From assembly GCA_023442465.1 (NCBI GenBank), contig JAEZZQ010000021.1, forward strand, positions 248,001 to 312,000: 64,000 nt of DNA, read 5' to 3'. A model generated the notes under the pieces. The model did no database searches. It was not told where the DNA came from and saw only the letters and a program-made list of their open reading frames with translations. Of this stretch, positions 16,429 through 25,051 are shown piece by piece. Positions within the stretch are counted from its first letter, which is position 1, and each line of letters starts with the position of its first letter. The position numbers and the translations under genes were made by a program. This DNA is from Bacillota bacterium (lineage in GTDB: Bacteria; Bacillota; Clostridia; Lachnospirales; Lachnospiraceae).

Positions 16429-17190
16429 ATGGGGATGAATATACGATTAGAAGAAATAAGAAAAGAAATATATGCTCTGTCAGATGAAAAATATCGGGAG
16501 TTCCAAATCCGGCTTTTGCCCGGAACAGAAAACTTTGTGGGGGTGCGGCTCTCCAAGCTTCGGGAAATGGCAAAGAGGATAGTAAAATGTGAAGGCGAAG
16601 AATATGTAACCTTTGCTCTTTGCAGAAAACCGGAGGAGGAACTGTTCGAGGAAATCATGCTGCAAGGAATGATTATCGGATATATGAAGGCAGATATATC
16701 CGATATTTTTTCTTATACGGAAAGGTTTATTCCGAAGATTGATAATTGGTCGGTCTGCGACAGTTTTTGCGGTGGGCTTAAGCTTGCGGCGCAGTATCCC
16801 ACGCAGACGTGGGAATGGCTGCAAAAATATTTGCATTCGAACGAGGAATTTGGCATACGCTTCGGCGTGGTCATGCTTTTAAACTATTACATCTGTGACA
16901 GTTATATCAATGCTCTATTCCCCATATTCGATGAGATTCATCATGAGGGATATTACGTGAAGATGGCAGTGGCATGGGCCATTTCTCTCTGTTATGGGAA
17001 ATATCCAAAAGAGACGATGGAATATCTGAATAATAACCATCTGGACGATTTCACTTATCATAAAGCGCTGCAGAAGATAACAGAGCTTCGAAATGTTGGA
17101 AAAGAAGAAAAAGAAATGATGAAAAGAATGAAACGGCAGGAAAAGAGATTTTGTGAGACGAATAGGTTTGAGAGAGGAATAACTCTGTAA
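16429..17190 (+). CDS. AlkD-like DNA alkylation repair protein
   Basis: A 253-aa all-helical protein of the AlkD/HEAT-like DNA glycosylase family, which removes bulky or charged alkylated bases. Recognisable blocks are LPGTENFVGVRLSKLREMAK near residues 27-46, DNWSVCDSFCGGLK near residues 105-118, and the AVAWAISLCYGKYPKETM helix. ATG at 16429 was chosen from three closely spaced starts because GGGGA lies at the right distance. The last 25 or so residues (GKEEKEMMKRMKRQEKRF and after) are encoded by degenerate copies of a 17-bp tandem repeat that continues past the stop, so the native C-terminus may have been replaced. Confidence 0.85.
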   Translation: MGMNIRLEEIRKEIYALSDEKYREFQIRLLPGTENFVGVRLSKLREMAKRIVKCEGEEYVTFALCRKPEEELFEEIMLQGMIIGYMKADISDIFSYTERFIPKIDNWSVCDSFCGGLKLAAQYPTQTWEWLQKYLHSNEEFGIRFGVVMLLNYYICDSYINALFPIFDEIHHEGYYVKMAVAWAISLCYGKYPKETMEYLNNNHLDDFTYHKALQKITELRNVGKEEKEMMKRMKRQEKRFCETNRFERGITL

Positions 17191-17302
17191 AAAGGATAAG
17201 ACTGTGAGAAGAGTGATTCTGTGGAAAAGATAAGTTTGAGAGAAGAATGATCCTGTGAAAAGAATAAATCTTCGAAAAGAATAAGTCTTTCAAAAGAATA
17301 AA
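17150..17302. repeat. Nine degenerate 17-bp tandem repeats
   Basis: Nine contiguous units of exactly 17 bp fit a consensus close to TCTGTGAAAAGAATAAG. Two weaker in-phase units (from about 17116) precede them. The array covers the last 40-75 bases of the AlkD-like gene and the whole gap up to 40 bp before the debranching enzyme. It is not a multiple of three, so copy changes would alter the reading frame of the AlkD tail. Confidence 0.8.
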
Positions 17303-17343
17303 CAATGTAAAATTAAAGTGATAAGAAATAATATAGGAAGGGT

Positions 17344-19392
17344 ATGGTCGTTGTTATGATAACGAGAAAATACGGACAAGGAAGCTTTAAGAGTTTTAAA
17401 GCTGGCATAGAGAGGGAATGGGCGATTACTAACGGAATCGGGGGATATGCGGGAAATTCCCTCATAGGAGCTAATACGCGCAAGCATCATGGACTTTTGA
17501 TAGCTAGTCTTCATGCGCCGATAGAAAGGTATCTGGTATTATCCCGTATAAATGAAACGGTCTGCATAGGGGATAAGGAATATTCTTTGGTGGCGGTGCA
17601 AAGAAAGGGAAATGTCCTGGAGGAGGGGCAAAAATACTTGCAGCGTTTCGTTTTCGATTCCGTTCCTTCCTATACTTATCGTGTGGAGGACATATTTCTG
17701 ACGAAAACAATCGCAATGGAGTATGGGAAAAATAAAACAGCTATCCTGTATAAAATAGAAAATGGCAGCAGGGATTCGGAAATCTGCCTGACCCCGTTGT
17801 TCAATTTCAGGGACCACGGCGGCTTTTCCCTTCCGGAACAGCTTTGCTTTGAGACCGGCTATGACAGACATATGATTACGTTGGTCCCGCAAGGCCCTGA
17901 CAGTGCCGTTCATGGGAACTACAAAATTAAGTTCAGCGTATCGGAAGGAGATATTTCAGAGAGAAAAGAGAAGTATGATACCGATATGGAGCTGCAAACG
18001 GAGATTGATACGGGAATGAGCCCCATTGATAATAATTTTACGCCTTACGACATAAGGATATCGCTGAAACCCTATGAGAAAAAGAGCGTATCCATTATAT
18101 GCTATTTGCAGAAAGCGGATGAGGAGGAGGAAATACAGCCTGCAGATTCCATTATTGGAGCCAGTAAGAAACGCATGGAGGCATTAATACAAAAGGCGGG
18201 GTATAAGGACGAGTTCGCAGATGCGCTTGTTCAGGCGGCGGATGCTTTTATCGTAGACAGGGTATCTACCGGCAGTAAGACCGTTCTGGCAGGCCTGCCA
18301 TGGTTTACTGATTGGGGCAGGGATACGATGATAGCTCTTCAGGGACTGACGCTTGCGACGAAGAGGTATGAGGATGCCAGAGGGATTCTGCGTACCTTCG
18401 CAAAGTATGTAAAGGACGGACTGGTACCGAATATGTTTCCCGACCAAGGGATGGCGCCTTTTTATAATACGGTGGATGCGTCTCTGTGGTATTTTTATTC
18501 AGTATATATGTACTTGAAATATACGGGAGAGGAAGAGGATTATCTCTTTGTAAAAGAGGAAATCTATCCGAAATTGAAAGAAATCATATCTTATTATAAG
18601 AAAGGAACATTGTTCCATATTTATATGGATAAGGACAGCCTGATTCACGCAGGCGGAGATTTGGACCAAGTGACATGGATGGATGTCCGCGTGGATGACT
18701 GGGTAGTTACGCCAAGACACGGCAAGCCTGTAGAAATCAATGCGCTCTGGTATAATGCTTTAAAAGTAATGGAGCTTTTGGCGGAGCGTTATCTGGAGGA
18801 TGCAAAAGGATACGGGGAACTTGCGAATGCTGTAAAGGAATCCTTCCATCAGAAGTTTTGGAACGAGGAAAAGCAGTGCTTATACGATGTAGTCGAGGAA
18901 GAAAGAAATGGAGAAGTCCGGAATAACGGGCAAATCAGACCCAATCAAATATGGGCGGTATCTCTTCCTTTTACTATGCTTTCGCCGGAGAAGGAGAAAA
19001 GGGTAGTGGAAACTGTCTGGGCTCATCTTTATGCGGGTAGTGGACTTCGTTCCCTGTCTCCTGAGGACGAAGAATATAAAGGTATTTACTTCGGGAAGCT
19101 GCACGACAGAGACGCGGCATATCATCAGGGAACTTCGTGGGCATTTCCGCTGGGAGGTTTTATCAGCGCGTATGTGAAGGTAAACAGGTACAGCGAAGAG
19201 AGCAAACAGTTTGCAAGAAAGTTGTTAGAGCCGGCAGAAGATCATATGTGGGATGGGTGCATTGGTTCCATCGCAGAGATTTTCGATGGGGACTCACCCC
19301 ATATTTCCAGAGGATGCTACGCACAGGCCTGGAGTGTAGGCGAGATACTGAGAGCGTATACGGAGGACATTCTTAGAGAGGAATGCCGATGA
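17344..19392 (+). CDS. Glycogen debranching enzyme (amylo-alpha-1,6-glucosidase, GH133 type)
   Basis: A 682-aa protein matching the archaeal/bacterial glycogen debranching enzyme family. The N-terminal GDE_N domain (about 1-270) starts with EWAITNGIGGYAGNSLIGANTRKHHGLLIAS. The C-terminal (alpha/alpha)6 domain contains LAGLPWFTDWGRDTMIALQGLTL, IPTMF-like LVPNMFPDQG, YNTVDASLWYF, and the QVTWMDVRVDDWVVTPRHGKPVEINALWYNAL block with the acidic catalytic residues (blocks are given here in pieces). It would remove branch points of glycogen; glgB is at 53.2 kb. The 3' end overlaps the convergent VanZ-like gene by 20 bp. Confidence 0.92.
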   Translation: MVVVMITRKYGQGSFKSFKAGIEREWAITNGIGGYAGNSLIGANTRKHHGLLIASLHAPIERYLVLSRINETVCIGDKEYSLVAVQRKGNVLEEGQKYLQRFVFDSVPSYTYRVEDIFLTKTIAMEYGKNKTAILYKIENGSRDSEICLTPLFNFRDHGGFSLPEQLCFETGYDRHMITLVPQGPDSAVHGNYKIKFSVSEGDISERKEKYDTDMELQTEIDTGMSPIDNNFTPYDIRISLKPYEKKSVSIICYLQKADEEEEIQPADSIIGASKKRMEALIQKAGYKDEFADALVQAADAFIVDRVSTGSKTVLAGLPWFTDWGRDTMIALQGLTLATKRYEDARGILRTFAKYVKDGLVPNMFPDQGMAPFYNTVDASLWYFYSVYMYLKYTGEEEDYLFVKEEIYPKLKEIISYYKKGTLFHIYMDKDSLIHAGGDLDQVTWMDVRVDDWVVTPRHGKPVEINALWYNALKVMELLAERYLEDAKGYGELANAVKESFHQKFWNEEKQCLYDVVEEERNGEVRNNGQIRPNQIWAVSLPFTMLSPEKEKRVVETVWAHLYAGSGLRSLSPEDEEYKGIYFGKLHDRDAAYHQGTSWAFPLGGFISAYVKVNRYSEESKQFARKLLEPAEDHMWDGCIGSIAEIFDGDSPHISRGCYAQAWSVGEILRAYTEDILREECR

Positions 19393-20035
19393 CCGTATCC
19401 CAGAGAAAGTCCCAAATTGCATTGGATATAAAGGGTGTCAACAAGAAGGTAATGATCCAGGGGGTAAAGAGGTAAATATAGACCTCAAATCTGGAAAGGT
19501 TCTTAAGGGACGTATCTTCGGAATCCAGACACATCCGGCCCATAAAACGCATATCCTTCACCTGAAGGAAGATGAAATAGCCGGACAAGGTTCCGAGGGT
19601 ATTCATGATAATGTCGGTGATATCCGTAGTCGCGGTAGTAGCAAGACAATATATCTGCGATATCTCTATTAACAAGGAAAACAAAATGCCGGAGATGAGA
19701 GTTTCCTTTGCAGGCTGAAATTGCTTCCACAAAGTGGGGAGCAGCAGACCAAAAGGTAAAAATATCAGAAAGCATTGAATGTAATGCTCCAAATTGTCCC
19801 CAAAACCGTAAAAGGGTATGAAATTAAAGGTCGGATAGAAATCGATCTGGTATAAGGAAGGGGTATCCGAGGCCATTAAAATGGTGCAGATAGCCAAGGA
19901 ATAAATATAAAGCCCGAACTGATGGCGTTTCGGGAGCTTATACTTCCAGAAAAATATTTGCAGTATAATAAGAAAGGGAACAACCCCTATATATGCAGAA
20001 AAAGTATTAACAACTAAAACCGTAAAATCCGACAT
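19373..20035 (-). CDS. VanZ-like family membrane protein
   Basis: A 220-aa integral membrane protein of the VanZ family. It has the motif FNFIPFYGFGDNLEHYIQCFLIFLPFGLLLP, a conserved ISLLIEISQIY-type helix (LFSLLIEISQIY), then TTDITDIIMNTLGTLSGYF. VanZ in enterococci gives low-level teicoplanin resistance; the role of chromosomal relatives is unknown. The ATG at 20035 is preceded by AGGAGGAG; longer upstream frames lack any site. Confidence 0.88.
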   Translation of the reverse strand: MSDFTVLVVNTFSAYIGVVPFLIILQIFFWKYKLPKRHQFGLYIYSLAICTILMASDTPSLYQIDFYPTFNFIPFYGFGDNLEHYIQCFLIFLPFGLLLPTLWKQFQPAKETLISGILFSLLIEISQIYCLATTATTDITDIIMNTLGTLSGYFIFLQVKDMRFMGRMCLDSEDTSLKNLSRFEVYIYLFTPWIITFLLTPFISNAIWDFLWDTVIGIPL

Positions 20036-20433
20036 AAATCTCCTCCTGACCGTAGCGTCAAAGAATAGTATAATACATAAGTGTGAATTTTTCATTAAAA
20101 ATTTTACTGTTTTTTTAAAAGTTAAGATACTTTCTACCATTATACGCTTTTTTTCGCAAAGTACAATTTATATTTGCAGCATGATTATGTTTTGAAGCAA
20201 ACAGTTTTTCTATATCCAAACTGATGCTTTACAATGAGAAAGGGATGTTCTGGTATCTTAGAATCTATAAAGATATAAGGAAAAAACATCCTTACAAAGA
20301 AAACATTTTAACTAAATAAGTATGAATACAATGAAATATTTGAAGGAAATATTTGAAGCTTAAAAAAGACGATTCTCAAATTGGGTTTAAGATAAAAATC
20401 ATTCCTATATCGAGAACTTCCTTGTGATTTTTC

Positions 20434-20462
20434 TTGCCAAAAACAGAAAATTATGCTATTGT
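20434..20462 (+). promoter_or_regulatory. Candidate promoter of the small RNA
   Basis: TTGCCA, a 17-base spacer and TATTGT lie just upstream of the two-hairpin structure. Transcription would start near 20468. The -10 box is only a partial match. Confidence 0.4.
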
Positions 20463-20467
20463 ATTAT

Positions 20468-20574
20468 AAAAAAATAGAGGTATTTTTTTACGGTTGAACG
20501 AATGTTACATTCGATTTCAAGAATTTAGGCGTCTAGGGTGGGAAGCTCTTTATTTGTGAGCTCTCCTTTTTTTT
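20468..20574 (+). ncRNA. Candidate small RNA ending in a terminator
   Basis: A perfect hairpin CGAATG-TTA-CATTCG (20499-20513) is followed by a linker with AGGCGTCTAGGGTG. A terminator stem follows (GGGAAGCTC/GAGCTCTCC, 20540-20566) with eight Ts. A promoter-like sequence stands at the right distance upstream, and the next gene is 400 bases away, so this looks like a free-standing RNA or a leader that ends early. It does not match a riboswitch class that I know. Confidence 0.5.
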
Positions 20575-20980
20575 ATATAAAAATATATTAAAATTATTTC
20601 AAACAAAAGTGAAATATTATTCTTTGTATGTATTATACTCGTATTTTTCTGTAAAATACAATTTTAAAAAGGCTGTTCTAATGGTTAGACAGTCAAAAAA
20701 TGTCTGGAATTTTCTTTATCAGTGCAGTTGGGTTTAACATACTGCTGATTCCGTTGTTTCATAATGTGATTTGTATTATCTTTTCTCAGATTAGCCATAC
20801 AAGTATATAAAAAGGGTTTGGTTATAAGTCGAAAGGATGTAAATATAGAGGTTTATAAAATTAGAACTGTATTTTTATAATATATTATGGAAAAAGTTCG
20901 AAGTGATAAAATTTTGCTGGAAAATTGTAAAGAAGCGGTTAATAAGTTAATTGCTGTATACTAAAAAAGGAAATTACTAC

Positions 20981-21400
20981 ATGAAAATTAACAAAGTTGT
21001 AAAAAAAGAAACAATAAATATGGGGTTAGGTATATTGGTATGCAGTGCTATTATTCAAATGGTGTTCTTGATTTTTGGAGCGTATAGCTTGGCAGTACTT
21101 TTAGGCTCAATATATGGAGGTGCTATAGCTCTTCTTAACTTTTTCTTAATGGGAATAACGGTTCAAAACGTGACAAAGTTGGAAGATGAAAATATGGCAA
21201 AAAAGAAAATGCAATTTTCGTATTCCATGCGTCAATTAGGGCTTGTATTATTACTTGGTGCGGGTATGTACATTGCGGTGAATTTTCAAATTTTTCACTG
21301 GCTGCCGATTTTGCTTGCTGTAGTTTATCCAAGGTTAATAATACTATTCTTTGGATTTTTTAGAAAAGAACAGCATTTAAAGAAAGGTGATATTTCATGA
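20981..21400 (+). CDS. atpI: ATP synthase subunit I-like membrane protein
   Basis: A 139-aa protein with about four membrane segments (GLGILVCSAIIQMVFLIFGA; LAVLLGSIYGGAIALLNFFL; LGLVLLLGAGMYIAV; LPILLAVVYPRLIILFFGF). This is the layout of the AtpI family, which helps assemble the c ring or supplies divalent ions. AAGGAAA precedes the ATG at 20981. It is the first gene of the atp operon and overlaps atpB by four bases. Confidence 0.85.
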   Translation: MKINKVVKKETINMGLGILVCSAIIQMVFLIFGAYSLAVLLGSIYGGAIALLNFFLMGITVQNVTKLEDENMAKKKMQFSYSMRQLGLVLLLGAGMYIAVNFQIFHWLPILLAVVYPRLIILFFGFFRKEQHLKKGDIS

Positions 21401-22128
21401 ATGTAGAAATAACTGGAGCAAAGATACTGCTCAGGCTGCCTTTAGGAATAGTAATTACGGAAACACAAGTAAATATGTGGCTGGTGATGATCGCAATTGC
21501 CTTGTTGTGCAGATGGCTCACAAATAATCTGCAAATTAAACCGGCAGGAAAAAAACAAGTAGTAGCAGAGTATCTGGTCAATATCGCAAATAAGTTCGTA
21601 AGAGATAACATGGGTGAGAAATTTAAGGCTTTTGCACCTTTTATAGCAGCATTATTTTCACTTGCAATGTTTTCCAGTTTAAGCAGTCTTTTGGGCTTTT
21701 ACCCACCAACTGCTGATCTTAATACCACTGTTGGCTGGGCACTCCTTGTTTTCTCTTTGATCATGTATTATAAGATCAAAACAAATGGTGTGAAAGGATA
21801 TTTAAAAGGACTCACAGAGCCATTTGCGATTTTGACGCCTTTTAATATCATAGGAGAGTTTTCAACACCAATATCCATGGCATTCCGTTTGTTTGGTAAT
21901 GCTTCAGCAGGAGTTGTAATATCAACGCTGGTGTATGCAGCACTGGCATGGCTTAGTGGTATAATATTACAATGGTTGCCTGGGGTGTTGGCTGATATTC
22001 CATTACTGCAACTGGGACTTCCTGCTATATTATCAATTTACTTTGATTTATTTAGCAGTGTTTTACAGGCTTTTATATTCTGCATATTAACGACTATCTA
22101 TATATCGTCTGCAGCAAGTAAAGAATAA
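21397..22128 (+). CDS. atpB: F1Fo ATP synthase subunit a
   Basis: A 243-aa membrane subunit that forms the ion half-channels against the c ring. The essential arginine is in SMAFRLFGNASAGVVIS (about residues 165-181). The downstream PLLQLGLPAILSIYFDLFSSVLQAFIFCILTTIYIS helix is typical. The start overlaps the atpI stop (ATGA), so translation is coupled. Confidence 0.95.
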   Translation: MNVEITGAKILLRLPLGIVITETQVNMWLVMIAIALLCRWLTNNLQIKPAGKKQVVAEYLVNIANKFVRDNMGEKFKAFAPFIAALFSLAMFSSLSSLLGFYPPTADLNTTVGWALLVFSLIMYYKIKTNGVKGYLKGLTEPFAILTPFNIIGEFSTPISMAFRLFGNASAGVVISTLVYAALAWLSGIILQWLPGVLADIPLLQLGLPAILSIYFDLFSSVLQAFIFCILTTIYISSAASKE

Positions 22129-22161
22129 TAAAATAATATTTAACAATGGAGGTAATCATTC

Positions 22162-22422
22162 ATGGAAAGAGCTTTAGTATTAATGGGATGCGCTATTGGC
22201 GCTGGATTGGCAATGATAGCAGGTGTCGGTCCCGGTATCGGTGAGGGCTACGCGGTAGGAAAGGCTTGTGAAGCCATTGGACGTCAGCCGGAATGCAAGG
22301 GTGATGTTACAACTACTATGTTAATGGGTTGTGCTGTTGCAGAGACAACAGGTCTATATGGACTGATTGTAAGTATGTTACTTATTTTCGTTGCACCGGG
22401 TATGTTTATTGGCAAGCTGTAA
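22162..22422 (+). CDS. atpE: F1Fo ATP synthase subunit c with two carboxylates
   Basis: An 86-aa hairpin of two membrane helices around the polar loop GRQPECKGD. The ion-binding glutamate is E61 in CAVAETTGLYG. A second glutamate, E28 in GPGIGEGYAVGK, stands where Na+-dependent rings of Ilyobacter have Gln. The E28/E61 spacing of 33 residues equals the E32/E65 pair of the two-carboxylate Na+ ring described in Fusobacterium. T62 replaces the serine ligand and Y66 is kept. Na+ coupling is inferred. GGAGG stands nine bases before the ATG. Confidence 0.96.
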   Translation: MERALVLMGCAIGAGLAMIAGVGPGIGEGYAVGKACEAIGRQPECKGDVTTTMLMGCAVAETTGLYGLIVSMLLIFVAPGMFIGKL

Positions 22423-22459
22423 TAACTTGTTTTGAGATTTGAGAAAAGAGGAATAGAGA

Positions 22460-22966
22460 ATGCCTGAAACATTAGAATTTTTATCTATAAATACTTGGCA
22501 GACCATCATGGCTATGGGAAATTTATTGATTCTTTTTCTGATTGTCAAAAAGTTCTTGTTCAAACCCGTAAATGACATCTTAAAAAAAAGAGCTGATGAG
22601 GTAGACAGAATCTACTCCGAAGCAGAAAATTTACGTACAGAGGCAAAAGAGAGCAAGGATTTGTATGAGGAGAAGCTGAAGAAGGCAAAGACTGAAACTG
22701 ACTTAATGATTAAATCTGCAACAGAGCGTGCTAATTATCGAGGAGAAGAAATCATAAAAGAAGCAACTATTGAAGCAGAAAATCGTAAACGAAAAGCAGA
22801 ATCTGATATCGCTCTCACGAAGAAGAAAGCCGTAAGCGAAATGAAGGACAATGTTATCGAAATGGTTATTGATTTGGCGCAGCAGGTGGTAGAAAAAGAA
22901 ATAAATGCGGATATTCATGAAAACCTGATCGATTCTGCGATTGAAGAATTGGGTGAACGCGTATGA
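22460..22966 (+). CDS. atpF: F1Fo ATP synthase subunit b
   Basis: A 168-aa stator subunit: one N-terminal membrane helix (TIMAMGNLLILFLIVKKFLF) followed by a long charged coiled coil (residues about 35-155). It links the a subunit to F1 through delta. It overlaps atpH by four bases. Confidence 0.93.
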   Translation: MPETLEFLSINTWQTIMAMGNLLILFLIVKKFLFKPVNDILKKRADEVDRIYSEAENLRTEAKESKDLYEEKLKKAKTETDLMIKSATERANYRGEEIIKEATIEAENRKRKAESDIALTKKKAVSEMKDNVIEMVIDLAQQVVEKEINADIHENLIDSAIEELGERV

Positions 22967-23514
22967 ATAAGGCAAAGGAATACGGATACGCATTATATGA
23001 CCTGGCAGCAGAAGAAGGCCTTGAAGAAGAAATAGAAAAAGAATTCGCAGAAATTGCATTGATATTTGAAAGTAACCATGATTTTATGAAACTTTTGTCC
23101 AATCCAAGGATTCCTACTTCTGAACGTATTCAGGTAATAGAAAAGGTATTCGGTAATAGAATACAACCGTATCTTCTTTACTTATTAAAAATATTTACGG
23201 GAAGTAGAGATGTTTCGTTAATTCTACTTGCATTTAAGGAATATGAAAATAAGTATTATCAAGAAAAGAATATTTTACCTGTTACAGTAATCAGTGCAGT
23301 GGAATTAAATGAAAACCAAAGACAGCACATTATAGGTAAATTGGAAAAATTAATGAACCAAGCTGTCGTTTTACAAAATAAAGTTGACGAGACTTGTATT
23401 GGTGGTATTCTTTTGGAATATCGTGGACACATGATTGACGCAAGCGTAAGAAACAGATTCAATAAATTGCAGTATGAAATAAAGAATACAGACTATTTAC
23501 AAGCGGAGGTCTGA
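22963..23514 (+). CDS. atpH: F1Fo ATP synthase subunit delta
   Basis: A 183-aa soluble protein of the OSCP/delta family. Key parts are YGYALYDLAAEEG at the start, LLSNPRIPTSERIQVIEKVFG near residues 45-65, and the C-terminal DETCIGGILLEYRGHMIDASVRNRF motif. It sits on top of F1 and binds subunit b. It follows atpF with a four-base overlap and precedes atpA by three bases. Confidence 0.94.
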   Translation: MNKAKEYGYALYDLAAEEGLEEEIEKEFAEIALIFESNHDFMKLLSNPRIPTSERIQVIEKVFGNRIQPYLLYLLKIFTGSRDVSLILLAFKEYENKYYQEKNILPVTVISAVELNENQRQHIIGKLEKLMNQAVVLQNKVDETCIGGILLEYRGHMIDASVRNRFNKLQYEIKNTDYLQAEV

Positions 23515-23517
23515 TTA

Positions 23518-25026
23518 ATGAATATCGAAGAAATTAGCAGTCTGATAAAGGCCCAAATAAAAAATTATGAAAATAAAACGGAACAGTATGAAACGGGAAC
23601 TATAATAACCGTAGGTGATGGTATCGCTAAGGCGTATGGCTTGGATAATTGCGTATCTAATGAGCTGATTGAATTTTCGAATGGGCTCTATGGGATGGCG
23701 CTCAATCTCGAAGAAAATTTTGTTTCAATCGTTCTTTTGGGAAATGACTCGGGAATAAAAGAGGGATCCATAGTCAAACGTACGGGAACGGTCGTATCCG
23801 TACCTGTTGGTGAAGCTTTAATAGGTCGTGTTGTTAATGCACTCGGACAGCCTCTTGATGCGAAAGGGCCGATACAGGCGACTGAAACGAGACCAATTGA
23901 AGCACAGGCGCCGGGAATTATTGATAGAAAATCGGTTAACGTACCGCTTCAAACCGGTATTAAAGCCATTGATAGTATGATACCTATAGGGAGAGGTCAA
24001 CGTGAGTTGATCATTGGTGACAGGCAAACAGGTAAAACTGTTATAGCAATTGATACCATTATTAACCAGAAGGGTAAGAATGTTATCTGTATTTATGTTG
24101 CAATTGGCCAGAAAAATTCCACAGTTTCGCAAATAGAAGAAACATTAACACGCGCAGGAGCAATGGAATATACGATTATAGTCAGTTCAACGGCCAGTGA
24201 TTTTGCCCCCTTACAATATATCGCCCCATATACAGGTTGTACTATGGGCGAGTATTTTATGGCAAAAGGAATGGATGTACTAATTATATATGATGATTTA
24301 TCAAAGCATGCGGTGGCTTATAGAACCTTGTCATTATTAATAAGACGTCCGCCTGGAAGAGAAGCTTATCCTGGTGATGTTTTCTATTTGCACAGCAGGC
24401 TTTTAGAGCGTGCGGCATGTCTTACACCTGATTGCGGCGGGGGTTCACTTACTGCGTTACCTATTATTGAAACGCAGGAAGGTGATGTATCTGCTTACAT
24501 TCCGACTAATGTTATATCAATTACGGATGGACAGATTTTCCTTGAAAGTGAGCTTTTCAATGCGGGAATTATGCCGGCTGTAAATCCGGGAATATCTGTA
24601 AGCCGTGTAGGCGGTTCTGCTCAGATTAAAGCAATGAAGCAGGTATCGGGAACGCTTAAGCTATTATATTCTCAGTATAGAGAACTTCAAAGTTTTGCAC
24701 AGTTTGGATCGGATCTTGATAAAGATACGAAAGCACGACTTGCGCAAGGTGAAAGAATCGTTGAAGTATTGAAGCAAGACAGGAACTCGCCGAAAATGGT
24801 TGAATTACAGGTGGCCATTATTTATGCGGTAGTTAACAATTATTTAAACGCTGTGAAAATCAGCGATATAAAAGAATATGAGAAAGAGCTGTTCTTTGAA
24901 CTCACTTCTTATTATGATGATTTGCTTACTGCAATTCGCGCAGGTGAAAGCTTGGATGGCGCAAATAAAGCAAGACTTGAAGAAGCATTGGAAAAGTTCA
25001 CAGAGAAGTTTATAAATGCCCACTAA
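23518..25026 (+). CDS. atpA: F1Fo ATP synthase subunit alpha
   Basis: A 502-aa non-catalytic nucleotide-binding subunit of normal length. Walker A GDRQTGKT is at residues 167-174. The SIIRRPP-type LSLLIRRPPGREAYPGDVFYLHSRLLERA block and PGISVSRVGGSAQIKAMK are present (quoted in parts). AGCGGAGGTC overlaps the end of atpH and serves as ribosome binding site. Confidence 0.97.
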   Translation: MNIEEISSLIKAQIKNYENKTEQYETGTIITVGDGIAKAYGLDNCVSNELIEFSNGLYGMALNLEENFVSIVLLGNDSGIKEGSIVKRTGTVVSVPVGEALIGRVVNALGQPLDAKGPIQATETRPIEAQAPGIIDRKSVNVPLQTGIKAIDSMIPIGRGQRELIIGDRQTGKTVIAIDTIINQKGKNVICIYVAIGQKNSTVSQIEETLTRAGAMEYTIIVSSTASDFAPLQYIAPYTGCTMGEYFMAKGMDVLIIYDDLSKHAVAYRTLSLLIRRPPGREAYPGDVFYLHSRLLERAACLTPDCGGGSLTALPIIETQEGDVSAYIPTNVISITDGQIFLESELFNAGIMPAVNPGISVSRVGGSAQIKAMKQVSGTLKLLYSQYRELQSFAQFGSDLDKDTKARLAQGERIVEVLKQDRNSPKMVELQVAIIYAVVNNYLNAVKISDIKEYEKELFFELTSYYDDLLTAIRAGESLDGANKARLEEALEKFTEKFINAH

Positions 25027-25051
25027 TCTAAAATGAAGGGAGGCTGGCGCA

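Larger units (their letters stand above)
20036..20980. other. AT-rich intergenic region before the ATP synthase operon
   Basis: About 940 bases without a protein gene. It holds an imperfect hairpin at 20243-20291 (GGATGTT/AACATCC with inner TATCTT/AAGATA), the candidate small RNA at 20468-20574, an AGACA/TGTCT hairpin near 20685-20703 and a TCAGTGCAGT/ACTGCTGA stem near 20720-20749. The atp promoter must lie in the final part, but no clear -35/-10 pair was identified. Confidence 0.5.

Noticed and set aside
17150..17302. CRISPR array
   Set aside because: The 17-bp units are directly adjacent, with no spacers, and are degenerate.
20521..20574. Guanidine (ykkC) or other known riboswitch
   Set aside because: A CTAGGG word is present, but the other conserved parts of that class are missing and no downstream target gene is near.
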